From Elephas maximus indicus (taxonomy: Eukaryota; Chordata; Mammalia; Proboscidea; Elephantidae): a stretch of DNA of 64,000 bases. The translations under genes and the position numbers were made by a program. This document shows positions 35,225 to 46,839 of the stretch, piece by piece (within the stretch, counting starts at the first letter, position 1; each line of letters starts with the position of its first letter). A model generated the notes under the pieces. That model saw nothing but the letters and a program-made list of their open reading frames with translations, was not told where the DNA came from and ran no database searches. The stretch is from assembly GCF_024166365.1 (NCBI RefSeq), contig NC_064826.1, positions 26,808,001 through 26,872,000 on the forward strand. Reading direction: 5' to 3'.

Positions 35225-35318
35225 CAGGACTAAAGCTTGTTGTTTTTATCTACTCAGAATAGCACAGAGCCTAGAGTGGGTGCCCCAAAAGTGCCTGTTG
35301 AATGAAAGAATGACTCTG
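35225..35318 (+). repeat. L2/MIR-like 3' end, sense
   Basis: 'gaatagcacagagcctagag' and 'gcctgttgaatgaaagaatg' match the L2 tail pattern. Confidence 0.6.
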
Positions 35319-36317
35319 CCTGAGACTTGAGTTAATAGCTTCCTTTCAGTCAAATGCACAAATCAATTCTCAGTCAGAAAAGAGCCCACCTATAGGTATT
35401 CAGGTCACACACCTGTTCTTAACTATCATTGCCAAAACACATTTTAGAATCCATTTTATTTTTGTGCATCCATCTTTCCTTAGCATTAGAGGTGTTTCAT
35501 TAAAAAGCAGTATAACTTCGATTTGTTTTTATCCTCACCTTGAGAAAAGTAAAAATGAATCGTTGAAGAAGTTCTGGTGCATTCTGTATACTTATGAAAT
35601 GGTACAAACCAATTGTAGTCTTATGTTGCACATTATTTATTCAAGTATCTTAATATTCTAACTACCTGAAAGATTTCATGTTAAAGGAAGAAATCTGGTA
35701 AGAACATTAATGTAAACACAAATTGGAATTTTTAACTAAAAATTTTGGGGGCACAATTAATCTTTAGTGATCAGGTCTTCTTTGCATGTTCCTATTCTTC
35801 CAACTATCCCTTAATTGGAGAGGTATGGAGGGTTTCTGGGGACCCCTCATTGGCCCTCTTTTCACTATGTGTACATAATTTCTGGACCATATAATTCACA
35901 TCTGTAGCTTCAGCTACCACCAATGCTGATGACTCCCTTATCCAGCCTTGAGTAACAGGTTTGCATTTCCAACAGTTCTAGAAGCAGGATCTCTCTGATG
36001 TGCTCCATAAACCTCTTGAAACTTGATGTGTCTCCAAACCTGCTTCTCTTCTATAAGCCCGTATTTCATCTATCATCATCCATTTCCCAACTTACCCTAT
36101 TCTGGGAATCACCATCCACTCCCTGCCTCAGCCCTTCATATATATTCTATTAATTCCTTTGTCCATCTTCATCTCCAAAGCTTTTCTCTTTCTCTTGTCC
36201 CCTACCTTAAATTCAATCCCTCATTGTTTCTCTCCCAGATTCCTTTAAAAATTGCATAGTATCTTGCCTCTGGTTTCATTGCCCTTACATTGCTCCAAAT
36301 AGATTCTTAAGAGGTGC

Positions 36318-36645
36318 AAGTCTTCCTGAAGCCAACTCTTTAGGCAAAGATTAGACTGGGCTATAAGACATTAAATTATACTGGCGAGGAGTGTGCTTCT
36401 TAGCTCAAGTAGACACATGAGACTATGTGGGCAGCTCCTGTCTGGGGGTGAGATGAGAAGGCAGAGGGGGACAGGAGCTGGTTGAATGGACATGGGGAAT
36501 ACAGGGTGGAGAGGAGGAGTGTGCTGTCACATTATAGGGAGAGCAACTAGGCTCACGTAACAATGTGTGTATACGTTTTTGTATGGGAAACTGACTTGAA
36601 TTGTAAACTTTCACTTAAAACACAGTAAAAAGAGAAAAAAAAGTT
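36318..36645 (+). mobile_element. Afrotherian L1 3' UTR, sense, 5'-truncated
   Basis: 'agattagactgggctataag', 'gtgtgctgtcacattatagg' and the end 'cttaaaacacagtaaaaaga' plus poly(A). It gives the uninterrupted form of the site that is disrupted at 17781. Confidence 0.9.
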
Positions 36646-36654
36646 ACAAATCAC

Positions 36655-37355
36655 ATTATGTCTTACCTTATTTAAAATCCTTCTGTGTATTCCCATTTTC
36701 TTCAGGATATGGTTTAAATTCCAAAGCATGGCACCCAGGGCCATTCCTAAATTTGCCTCTGTGTGTTCTCTAGTCAGAAGCTCTCGTAGCGCAGTGGTTA
36801 AAGTGCTCTGCTGCTAACCTAAAAGTCTGTGGTTGGAACCCACCAGCTGCTCAGCAGGAGAAAGATGCAGCAGTCTACTTCTGTAAAGATTACAGCCTTG
36901 AAACCCTGATGGCACAGTTTTACTCTGTTCCATAGGACAGAGTTCTGCTCTGCCCTATAGTTGCTATAAGTTGGAATCAACTCTAGTCTCATATTCCAAA
37001 CATCCTCACATGTATCCTTCATTTCAGCCATGACAGTTTACTTGCAATTCCTCGAATGTGGCAAACAGTTTCATGCTCCACCTGTCTACAGTGCCTTCAA
37101 GAGCTCTGAATTATCCTTCAAGATACCCATCAAGCATTCTGGAAGCCTTCCCTTACTCCAAGCCTTACTCTGTCCTGAACAAGGTGTTTCTTCTCTGTAT
37201 TCCCATAATCTGTGGTATTGGCCTGATCGTCAGATTGCAATGCCAGTATCAATTTTCTTTTTTTTTAGTAATTGATTTTCTAATTTGTCATTCCTTAACC
37301 TGTAAGCTTCTTGAGGTCAGAGCCTGCATCTTTTTCTTCTAAATATACCCGGAAT
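36655..37355 (+). repeat. L2 3' region, sense, split by a SINE
   Basis: 'aggatatggtttaaattcca', 'cattctggaagccttccctt' and 'tgtaagcttcttgaggtcag' appear in L2 order. The SINE at 36780-36988 interrupts it. Confidence 0.75.
36780..36988 (+). repeat. AfroSINE, sense, long subtype
   Basis: 'agctctcgtagcgcagtggt' to 'ataagttggaatcaactcta', with 'tctgtaaagattacagcctt' and a partial duplication of the 'ctctg(t/c)cc' core near 36930-36955. Confidence 0.88.
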
Positions 37356-37814
37356 AGGTTTGTTTGTTTTTAACATGTTAGTTTTTTAACCAATATATAT
37401 TTACCTAATCAAATCCTTAAACATTCTCTTTGTTGTCTTTTGGACATTTCTTAAATTGATGCCTAATAAACCATTTTCCTCTTCATGGAGAAAACATTGC
37501 ATATATTATTTTAAAAATTATTAGATGTTTTCCAGTGGCATCCCCAAAGCTTGGAGCATCTTTGATTTGGTCATCATTTTTAATAGGAAGAAAATAATAA
37601 GCTATCACATCAAGTAAGATGAACTCATTAGTAAAAGAAACTGAAAAATATGCCTTGGATTAGTGAAGAAAGGAAAAGCAATAAAACTGCTATCTTTGAA
37701 TTGTACTTTTATGTCCCAGAATTAAATTCTCTTATTTTAGTTGTCAGTTTATTAAACACCATACATTTAATATATTGGTTTATTATCAAGGCAAAATTGC
37801 ACTTAAAAAAAAAA

Positions 37815-38010
37815 AGCAGCTCTTTGGAATTAGGAAACCGTGTTCTTGTTCCTTTAGTTGCTAGTCTGTAACCTTAGGAGAGAGGAGTCTTTAAGTCTCA
37901 GGTTCTTTATCTGCAAAATGGGACTGAAAATAAGTAAATGAGATCATGTATGTAAAAGGCTTAGTGCGACAGCTGGTACAAAGCATGGAAATAGAAATAA
38001 GAATAATGAT
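37815..38010 (+). repeat. MIR, sense, diverged
   Basis: 'gttctttatctgcaaaatgg' and 'gagatcatgtatgtaaaagg' match the MIR 3' half. Confidence 0.65.
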
Positions 38011-39109
38011 ATATAATACTTGCCTCAGAAGATTACTTTGGTGACTGTACTGGATAAGTACTTCCAGAGAACTTTGCAAACTGTAAAGCATATGTAAATA
38101 TTGAATATTATGACTTGAATGATTATCATTTATTGTTTACCTTGTCAAAAATAAAACGTCTTTAAAAGCATCAGTTTTTGAGATTTGTTACCTGCTGGCA
38201 GTTGGCAATCAGCCTGCTGTCATGCCCTGGATGAACACCTTTTATGTAAGCAGGATGCTCACACTGTGGGCACCAATTACGGAGTGACAAATAGGCAAGG
38301 CTCCCCAGGAGTAAATGCCTCATTGTCTTTTACCCCATCTAGGGAGAAGGTCAGTAAATGCGGAAAGAAAGCTTCTCTCTTGTGTACCTAACTGTGCAAG
38401 TGGCCTGGAAAAGCTAAACCTGCTATTTCGCCACGGGGCAGATGAGCTCAGAGCTGGTGATTGTTTTAATTGCTCGCTGTTACTTCCACTGAGCTTCCTC
38501 ACCTCCCTGTCAGCCTGGTGGCTGCACACTCCCTCTTGTGTTGAATGTATTGTTTTGTCCATTTCCCCCTGTCAGGATTTAGGACACCAGAAATAGAATC
38601 ACAAAAAGAAACTCCAGGTGGTTCTGGCATTGACTGAGAAATCTGCGCAGATATTGCAGGCTTCGGGTGCAGCTACCAGACGCCCACTGGAGGCCAGAGC
38701 CAACAGTGACCAAATCCACCGCGGGCTCCACCAAATGTTAACAGCGCGGGATACCGCGGGGCACGTAAATTATTTGCAGAATAAATGTCTACACTACACT
38801 GGTCTGAGTTAACCGCATCCCAACCCAGAAAATAACCGAGCTCCGTTTGAGCTGAATCAGAGTGCCATTTCGTAAACATAGAATCTATATTGCTCATGCA
38901 TCTGCAGGAATAAAACAGTTTAAAAAGAGAGCCTCGTTTGTACTTTTGTTGTTGCTTTGTTTTTTAAGAACGTGCACCTGACTTGTATCATTTGGACTTC
39001 GGCTTGAGCGTCAAACAGCAGCGGAGCAGGAAGAGGGACTTTCTGAAAGTCTCATCCCAACATTATTTCGGAGTGAAGTGTTGTGGCCCCATTTTCCGGC
39101 TCTCTGGTT
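38011..39109. other. Non-repetitive flank upstream of the CADPS2 CpG island
   Basis: No SINE, LINE or LTR was recognised here. GC content rises gradually toward the island. This is a reasonable place for promoter-proximal regulatory DNA, but no specific element can be named from sequence alone. Confidence 0.5.
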
Positions 39110-39231
39110 TAACCCTAGACACCAGGGTCGGGTCCCGGCGATCTCTTGACCGCTTCCCTCCCCTCCTGTCGGAGGTCAGCGGTCCCCCTCTAATGTCCCT
39201 AACCCCTAGGAAGCTTGCAGGAGAAAAAGAC

Positions 39232-39252
39232 GTGTGTGTGTGTGTGTGTGTG
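39232..39252 (+). repeat. (GT)n microsatellite at the upstream edge of the CpG island
   Basis: About ten uninterrupted GT units lie roughly 520 bp upstream of the CADPS2 ATG. Length is probably polymorphic. Confidence 0.9.
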
Positions 39253-39373
39253 GTCCCTACAGTACGAGCAGCCCCAGGTGAGTGTCCACAAAGTCACCAC
39301 CCTTGCCAGCTCCCCGCCTTTGCAAACCGAGCGCGGGCCACCCGGGCTCGCGGGTCGGGCGGCGGCGGCGGCG

Positions 39374-39384
39374 CGCGCAGGCGC
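39374..39384 (+). promoter_or_regulatory. NRF1-like site
   Basis: GCGCAGGCGCA matches the palindromic NRF1 core common in CpG-island promoters. It lies about 390 bp upstream of the CADPS2 ATG. Occupancy is inferred from the motif only. Confidence 0.5.
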
Positions 39385-39422
39385 AGTCCGCGGCCCCGCG
39401 CCCGCTCCTCAACATTCCATTC

Positions 39423-39428
39423 CACGTG
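39423..39428 (+). promoter_or_regulatory. Canonical E-box CACGTG
   Basis: CACGTG in the CpG island, about 345 bp upstream of the ATG. It could bind bHLH-zip factors such as USF or MYC/MAX. Motif evidence only. Confidence 0.35.
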
Positions 39429-39584
39429 TTGCTCGTTGTAGGCGCCACAGGTTCCCCACCTGCGCCCGGCGCTCCGGCCGCTCCGCCTCTGCGGGCCCGG
39501 GGGCCGGGACTGGCCGAGCAGCTCCCTGGCGCGCCGGCTCCCCCCGGCGCTAACTCCGCCTCTCCGGTCGGCGGCTGCCCTCTC

Positions 39585-39593
39585 CCCCGCCCC
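39585..39593 (-). promoter_or_regulatory. GC box (Sp1/KLF type)
   Basis: CCCCGCCCC (GGGGCGGGG on the minus strand) lies about 180 bp upstream of the ATG. A further GC-rich near-match (CCCGCCCCC) follows at about 39610. Typical for a TATA-less promoter. Confidence 0.45.
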
Positions 39594-39770
39594 GCTCTCT
39601 TCCCGCTCCTGCCCGCCCCCAGCGCCCTGGTGGTAGGAACACTCTGGTCTCCAACTCGACGTGTCCGGAAAGCCCGGGCCACTTTCCCTTTCGGTCTGCG
39701 GCCGCGCTGCGGGCCCCGCGCTCGCTGGGACACGAGGGCGCAGCCGCCGGAGTGAGGCCACTCGAGCACC

Positions 39771-40109
39771 ATGCTGGACCCGTCCTCCAGCGAAGAGGAG
39801 TCGGACGAGGGGCTGGAAGAGGGGAGCCGCGATGTGCTGGTGGCCGCCGGCGGGCCGCAGCGAGCGCCACCCGCCCCGCTTCGGGAAGGGCGGCGGGACG
39901 CGGCGGGGCGCGCGGGCGGCGGCGGCGCGGTCAGACCCGGGAGCCCGAGCCCCTCGGTGCTGAGCGAGGGGCGAGATGAGCCCGAGCGACTGCTGGACGA
40001 GGAGCAGGAGCGGCGGATCCGCCTGCAGCTCTACGTCTTGGTGGTGCGGTGCATCGCGTACCCCTTCAACGCCAAGCAGCCCACCGACATGGCCCGGAGG
40101 CAGCAGAAG
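39771..40109 (+). CDS. CADPS2: CADPS2 first coding exon (N-terminus of calcium-dependent secretion activator 2)
   Basis: CADPS2 (CAPS2) is a cytosolic and vesicle-associated priming factor for Ca2+-regulated exocytosis of dense-core vesicles; it acts with SNAREs and Munc13-type factors. This exon encodes residues 1-113. The start [14 protein letters not shown], the acidic Ser/Glu-rich N-terminus, a Gly/Ala/Arg-rich low-complexity stretch (about residues 25-60), [13 protein letters not shown], and the conserved end [20 protein letters not shown] match the CAPS family as I recall it. CADPS2 is preferred over CADPS because of the DEGLEE and RDVLVAAG blocks and the short low-complexity stretch; CADPS has a longer Gly-rich one. 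The ATG sits in CACCATGC, with A at -3. The frame ends in phase 0 at AAG, followed by GTGAGT. The DCB-like, C2, PH and MUN domains of the full protein lie in later exons that are not in this window. GC content is far above the flanks because the exon lies in a CpG island. Confidence 0.96.
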
Positions 40110-40115
40110 GTGAGT
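40107..40115 (+). other. CADPS2: 5' splice site of CADPS2 exon 1
   Basis: AAG|GTGAGT, a near-perfect U1-type donor, sits directly after codon 113 (Lys). It leaves the reading frame in phase 0. The frame continues past it for about 39 codons into sequence with no CAPS similarity, which supports splicing here. Confidence 0.93.
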
Positions 40116-40199
40116 TGCAGAAGCGGGCGCCTCCTGCTGCCACTTCTCCCCGGGGAGCTCTCCAGGGAGAGCCCCGGGGCGCCTGTCCGCAGTACTCTT

Positions 40200-43100
40200 A
40201 CGAGACGCAGGGCACAGTGTTTTTGTTAGGGTTTCAGGGCTAAGGCATCTTTGGGGGAAGACAATGCTTTAGTCTGCAGGTTGCAGCGGATGCGTCTTCT
40301 CCCGCTGGTTAGCAGGAGCTGTCGGCTCGCCATCCGTGAGTCCAAGACCGACCCACAGCGCCGGATTAGAATGCAACTCCCAGCAACTTTAATTTCTAGC
40401 AGTGGCGTACCCCTGCCCACCTAGCCGGGCAAGGTATTGCAGGAGCTGGGCTTTACCGTGTGTCTGAATGTGTGTCTCTGGCTGAAACAGGCGGAGCCTG
40501 AACACTTCTTCTGTTAGCTAGGGAGAAGTCTTCAGTAGGGCGAACGAGTAAAAATTCTACTTGATGAATAAAATGAAAGTTCAGTTGACAGGTTTCTTCT
40601 ATACTGCCATACAACCAGGGCATCAAACCCAAACACTGGAGAAGGCACACGGTTTTGTAGAGTTTTTCTGGCTAAGTAATTCCTGGTCTGGGTGGGCCTA
40701 ATGAAACCCGCTATTGATCAAAAATAAAGGATTGGTGCATAATCACTTGATAACAAATGCTTTTTCTTTTCTCTCTCCCCAAAGAGGTAAGAGGTTTCAG
40801 GTGAAATGTCTGCCAACTTCAGTTTTAAAACAAGACCCCAGGGGTCTAATGTTCTGTAGCAGACAAACCTAAAGAGGTAAATTGCTCTAATTGGGTAAAT
40901 GTTTACAATGGGAACTGTCTACGAAACCTTTTTAGTAGAATGCTGAACCTGTAAGGTTCTGTAGAAATCTCTAACAGTCCCCTCAGTTTTCAGCAAGACC
41001 CAGAGAAGACTGTAATTTGCCCAAGGCATACTGACATGCACAGCCGTTTATTGGTTTTCTGAAATATTAACTCCAGCTTGTGAACCATTTTTTAGGAAAC
41101 TGAAGAGCCTTTGAACTGACTTGAAATACAACTGTAGTTCAGGGTAAACCAGTCCACCCCTCTCCCACCAATAGGCCCAAACTGGGCAGCTCTTTTGGAA
41201 CCATTCATTCTGTGAGAGTGTTTATGGAACCATTCCCTTCTGCTGTCAGCTGATCACACAAGTCCACCAGGTAACCAAACTGCAGGGAGTTCATGGAGTC
41301 ACAGAATGTTAGAATTGGAGAGGCCTTGGGATCCTCTAGGCAGACTCCTGATTTTGGAGGAGAGAAGGCTGTCAGAGTCGTGTTTTCAGACCCAGACGCA
41401 GTTGGCATGACTGAAGCCACCATTCCTCAGGTGAGTTTTGAGTGCCCTGTGGAGTTTATGGTTGCCTCCTCCACCTCTGGTGAGTGCCGTACTTTCTAAT
41501 CCAACCTGTTCCGAAGCAGTCACCCATTGCATCTACTCAACTGTGTAGGTCAAGCAGCTTTCAACTTCAAAAGTCATTCTTAAACTAAGTGTATGAAATT
41601 TTTGATCATATGTGACCATATAAAATCTATGAATATCATGCAGTCTCCAGTTGAGTCATCCATGTTAAACTGTGTTAAAGTGTAAAAATAATGCATGATG
41701 AAATTAAGAGCCTATTCTTACTTGGAATATTTTCCTTAAAAATCCTTTTGCAAAAAGCCATTTACTGGTAGCTTATTTTTTTTTTTTTTTATTTATAGCC
41801 TTGTGAATACTTGTTACATTTTATCAACGAAACAAACTCTCCCTTATCCAAATAATACAGATCTCTCTGACCCCTCCTGTTTAAATAGAATGTTTGTTTC
41901 TCCAGAAATTATTTGAGTTGGCAAACGGGTGCATTGACAATACTACCAAGGTAACGATTGTTCTCACCTCGTCCAGGTAGTCCCCCAAATAATTCCAAAC
42001 TACAAAAAAGAAGCAAAGCACTGCATAGATTATTCTACGCAGGAATATTTGGAAAGCTTGGAAATTACTATTTTCTGTAAGTTGAGAGCCTTCAGATAAA
42101 CTCCTGTGAATCACTTTCGTTTTTTATTAAGGAGGAGGCCCCATAGCAAGCTAAGTATTTACCTTATCCAAAACTTATTCAAAAGGTCCCCCTCTTTAAA
42201 AACAAACAAACAAACATGGTGTTTGCTAAAGGGATAAAGGGAGCTGGAACAATTCTTGGCGGTAAAGTTTCTTCCTGGGACAAAATGAAGTGGGAATTTA
42301 ACTCTGTTCATGTGAATTTGATGCAGAAGCCAATAATTAATGCCAAAAAGCTTACTTTAAGTCTTGAATCATACAGTTGGGTTATATGAAATAAGTTAAC
42401 AGGATAATTGCAACATCACTAACCGGTTTTATACTTTTATTCTCTATCTTCAAGTAATCAGACATCAAATAAGAGGACTTAATAGCTTATATTGTTGTCA
42501 TTGAAATGCATATCGCGGCTTACTCACTTCTCTTCAACTTTGAGAATTTAGAAACTCGAAAGTTCAGTTCTGAAAGGGTCCTCATTTTATGAGTGAGGAG
42601 AATTAATCACAGACAGATAAGAGACTTGAGGACTCAGGTGTCTCATCACTTAGAACTCTCTGTCACGACCACTGTTTTTTCTTTTTTTTTTTAAAACCGG
42701 AGCTGAGCCTTAAAAAAAAAAAAAAATAGTGTTGTTTATTTTTCACTTGACTGAAATGGTCCACAAAACTAGTAAGGGGCTGTGTACATGAGCTGTTTGA
42801 GAAAGATTAATAACATTAAAGTTAAAGTTAACTAGCCATGAATTTCTTTGCTCTTGGCTGGATTATTTCAACTCAGAGGAATAACAGGGGTCAGTTTATG
42901 CCAGTCTGGCTCTCTGGTCAATTACTGGTAGCTTTACAGGAAATCCTGGGGGTGTGGACCAGATACCATGATCAAAGCTCCATGCTAGGTGGTCCCACCA
43001 CCTAAGTGAACATATCCATGATTTCACACATGATACAAGTATGAAGTATCAAACAGCCGTCACAAGATGAATTGTGAGCCATGCTCGAGCCTCTGATGCT

Positions 43101-44156
43101 TATTTACCTTGATTACCTTTGCGTCATCAATCATCACAATGCTAACAGGAATAATGATGAACTTTGGATGATTCTAAGATCATGGGCTAAGGTGGGATCA
43201 GTGTTGAAACGAGAGCAAACCAGTTATTACTTAATAAGGGCAGTTTGTTTATCAGATTTTTGGAAAACATTGAAAGCCTGGAGGAAAAAGTAATAAAGGG
43301 GGTTCTTGGTGGTTAAAAGGTAGGGCAACTCTGACAGGTGTAATGACCAACACACAGGAAGGTGACTTTGTCTGCTCCTGTAGAATGGCAGTTTCCTGTC
43401 TGCAGGTCTAAATTCATGACTGTCTTTTAGCTGTGTATGATTTAAAGTGCCAATAGTTTTGTTTAGCCGGAAGTCTGTAGGCTTCTAGTCAGTGGTAGCT
43501 CTCTTCATTTTGTTTTTATTATTAAATTCAGTAAAAGCCAATTAATATGTTGCTAAGGGGGCAACTCTTACTTTTTCATCTAGAAATAATGAAGAAGGAA
43601 TTAAAAAGATTAAAATGGTATCTAATCACTTTCCATATGATTCATATGCCTGTGTTCTTTGAGTTTCTGTGTGCCTTGCCACTGTTATCACACTGACTTG
43701 TGCCTTATTAAACCTTTTTATGTAATAATCACTCCCACCACTTTGCATTATTTTCCACGCTAGTTCTCATTTTAAGAAATGTGTACAAATAACATTGTGA
43801 AATTGCAAATGGTGGACAGGTAAGCTTCTTGGGTACAGTTGATCTGGAGGAGAGCATTGTGGGGAAATAGTATCTGGTGAAATAAGATATAGGGGTTCTT
43901 CCTACAACTCCCCCAGCTGAATATTGTACTACAATAAAGTCAGCACATTTATCTCTCTTTGGAAACAGTACTCTTTCCTGTTGTTATCTTCTGATTGTTT
44001 AAGTGATCCCCAAGCTCAGGGAAAGAGCCAATTTTATTAAAATAAAAGAGCTGGAGATTTATAAAGGCAGAGAGTCACCTTTCCTTATGCTACAAGTCAC
44101 TGTACCTTAGAGCTGTGTTGCCCTACTTTTGTGCCCTAAGACACAGCCCCAGCCTG
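40200..44156. other. Repeat-poor 5' part of intron 1
   Basis: No AfroSINE or RTE copy in about 4 kb, against roughly one per kb elsewhere. Only short A/T tracts (41779-41790 and 42681-42726) and faint MIR-like bits (about 40975-41050 and 42560-42640) are seen. Low insertion density next to a CpG-island promoter suggests constraint or regulatory content. Confidence 0.5.
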
Positions 44157-44300
44157 ATGTATTCTTGTTGAGTCCGTTCCAACTTATGGCAAAACCAAGT
44201 ATTACAGAGTGGAACTGCTCCATGTGGGAATAAGCCTTTCTTCTGCAGCTCCACTGGGTGGGTTTGAACCACTGACCTTTAGGTTAGCAATCAAAAACCA
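44157..44300 (-). repeat. AfroSINE, antisense, partial
   Basis: 'tgatgtattcttgttgagtc' to 'gacctttaggttagcaatca'. The tRNA-like head is missing. Confidence 0.8.
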
Positions 44301-45472
44301 GCCTTATTTAGAGAATATCTCAAAAATTAGTGAGATTAGGGTAGAGGAAAGGTAATGTAAGTGCAAAGTTGAAGGGCCTTCTACTATTCTGTGGAAATGA
44401 GTGTTGCTGAACAATATTTACCTTTTGTAAAGAAAGCTATAAAAATGATGTTAACCTGTTGGTGTAGAACCAATGCGTTAGAAGTGACACTTTCCCAATG
44501 CCATTCCCAAACCCCAGAGACAGGTAAGCAGTGGGGAAGCCTTGCTTCCTTGCCTGTGGATTTCCAGCATATCTGTGGATAGCCTTAAATGGCCACCCTC
44601 TTAGGGAGCTGAGATACTTTATCCTTGTGCTCCTTGGGCTTTGGTACCTTCTGGTACAAACACAGAAGCCATGGGGTGTAATGTTTGCTGCTTTTAATAA
44701 TAAGGAATACATTGTCCTGTAGGGGGTAAGTTGGAAATCGCACATTAAAGTAAAACCTCAGACTGGCCTTAAAACAGTATCTCAGAGAAAAATGCTTGTT
44801 GTTCCAACTGATTGAACTAACCCTCCACAGGGTATCCTGGGACCACAGCACTTAATTTGGTGGAATGAGTTGTGCTAATGAGAACTCAGACGGATTAAGT
44901 GATATTGGTGTTTGCTTCATTCCTTCAAAAATGAAATCAGCTGTAATTTTGATACACCAATGACTACAAAAGTGAAATAAATAAAATATTGTAATTGTGT
45001 GTTTTCCCTCTTCTGATTTTTTTCTTTTTTTTAATGACACCATCCCCCTTCTTTGTAAATGGACAAGACAAACAGCACGGTTGTAAAGTCATTTAAAGAT
45101 CTTCAAAACAAAATAAAGAAAGCTAGCAGCTGGATTATGAGGTATGGAAATCCTGAGTGGAAAATCCTAACAGTTTTCATCCCCTAGTGAGGCAGACCAC
45201 TTTTGGTTTATTGTGCTACTTTATACAGATTTTCAAATTAATTTAGGCCTTTTTTTGATTGGGAAACAGAGTGTGGGTTGCATAGCAGTGTGGTGTTCAC
45301 ACTTGCATAATTCAGTTTCTAAGCTAGGAAAGACCTAATGTTTGTACGTAACGAACATATCAGTGTGACAAATGACATCTTCCTTAGAGTTTTAAGAGTG
45401 ATCAAGAATCAATTATGGAATCGTTATCCAAAATCTATGTCATTTCATTTTATGATGACTGTGTTTATCGCA

Positions 45473-45628
45473 GGAAACCTGGTGGCGTAGTGGTTAAGAG
45501 CCACAGCTGTGAACAAAAAGGTTGGCTGTTTGGATCTACCAGGTGCTTATTGTAAACTGTATGGACAGTTCTACTCTGTCCTGAAGGGTTGATATGAGTC
45601 GGAATTGTCTGCAGTGGGTTTGGTGCTT
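45473..45628 (+). repeat. AfroSINE, sense
   Basis: 'caggaaacctggtggcgtag' to 'tgtctgcagtgggtttggtg'. Confidence 0.9.
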
Positions 45629-45684
45629 GTGTTACCCAAGGATTTTGACTGTGATTTTTTTTGGTAGAGCTGTGTTTGTTATTC

Positions 45685-45818
45685 TTGATTGCATATTTAG
45701 AATCACCTGGATTATTTTTGAAAATTTCATTACCCAGGCTGTACCCCAGACCAGTTAGTCTTGAAGCTTCCTGGGTGATTCCAGCTTACAGCCATGGTTG
45801 AGAATCACTGTTGTAAAG
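45685..45818 (+). repeat. MER5A-like hAT MITE, sense
   Basis: 'tagaatcacctggattattt', 'cccaggctgtaccccagacc' and the terminal 'ggttgagaatcactgttg' follow the MER5A/Charlie pattern. Confidence 0.7.
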
Positions 45819-46839
45819 GCAAGCTACAGGGAAATGGCTTAGTTTCACCCAGACAACGTGAATGTGTTTGCAATAGTGAGTGGGATTATGATGTAATTAA
45901 ATGGGTGTTTTGTATTAAGGAAAAGGCAGTAGGGATGCTATAAGCAAGGAATAAAAAATGCACCAAAGTAATATTTTGGAGCCGTGGAGTTCATTGAATC
46001 GATACATTGGGGAGGCCAGGGCATAGACTTTTAAAAGGTCTTTAATTAGGTGATACGCTGGAGGCTATTAAACTACATTAGCAATGATGTAATTTATTCA
46101 TTATGAAACCACAGATTGACCACTACATTAACAACAGAAAAGAAATACAGGATGCTGAGGCAAGCAGGAGTGTTGTCGTCCATTCCCGGGATGAACTGGG
46201 GGGGAGAATATAGTGAAATCTCGAAGTTGGAGTTAACACTGAGTAATGTCTAACTGAAGAGTACATTTCACAAAGGTCTTACAGGCTAGTTCATGGGCAA
46301 AATGTCTTCTCAGAGTATGAAATAGTAATGCATAAAGGTTTTTCAAAAAGTAAACTTTGGGAGGCATTCTCAAGTAACTGTTTTATTAAAGTAATTAAAA
46401 TGATTTAAATAAGAATTTATCCAAGACTGTTTTGAAATGCTTCTGTCATCTCCAAAATTCTAACATTAGGTGGATGGTAAGGAAAAGCCTCTATTTTCTT
46501 CAAATTCCATCAGTAGATTTAAGTCATTGGATTGCATTTGGGAATGTTCTACTTTTTAGAGCTTCCTTGATGCTTCACTTTGCTTTGTGAAACTTTATCA
46601 CATCACTTTGTAAACTTTGTGGTTTCAGTATTTTCATTTTATATTCTTCATTTTTATCCTTCATCAAGTTAGTGATGAATTTTTACAGTGTAAATGTTAC
46701 TGAGACAAAGGGTACCAACGATTTAAAGGTTATCTTTGCCAGTTTAATAGCTGAGATGATATTTAATTTGTTCCTTTTTTATTGCTTATGAGGGTGAATT
46801 TTTGTGTGTGTGTGGGTGGGTGTGTATGAATGGTCTAAT

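Larger units (their letters stand above)
1..39109. other. Intergenic DNA upstream of CADPS2
   Basis: No open frame here has convincing gene similarity. The interval holds only repeats and unassigned AT-rich sequence. In other mammals the next gene on this side is, as I recall, TAS2R16; it is not seen here. Confidence 0.7.
39110..40200 (+). promoter_or_regulatory. CADPS2: CpG island and promoter region of CADPS2
   Basis: The stretch is very GC-rich with dense CpG, in sharp contrast to the AT-rich flanks, and it spans the coding exon. There is no TATA box near a plausible start site, as expected for a CpG-island promoter with dispersed initiation. It contains an NRF1-type site, an E-box and GC boxes (separate entries). 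The exact transcription start cannot be read from sequence. The region between about 39.3 and 39.77 kb should hold the 5' UTR. Confidence 0.85.

Noticed and set aside
1..39109. TAS2R16 or another neighbour gene upstream of CADPS2
   Set aside because: No single-exon seven-transmembrane frame of about 290 codons or any other gene-like frame is present.
39215..39772. Several long open frames on both strands across the CpG island (up to 171 codons)
   Set aside because: GC-rich DNA has few stop codons. These frames are Ala/Gly/Pro/Arg-rich, overlap each other and the CADPS2 5' region, and show no family similarity.
40110..40229. Continuation of the CADPS2 frame to a stop at 40229 (152 codons in total)
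   Set aside because: Codons after 113 lie beyond a consensus splice donor and have no CAPS similarity, so this is intron read-through.
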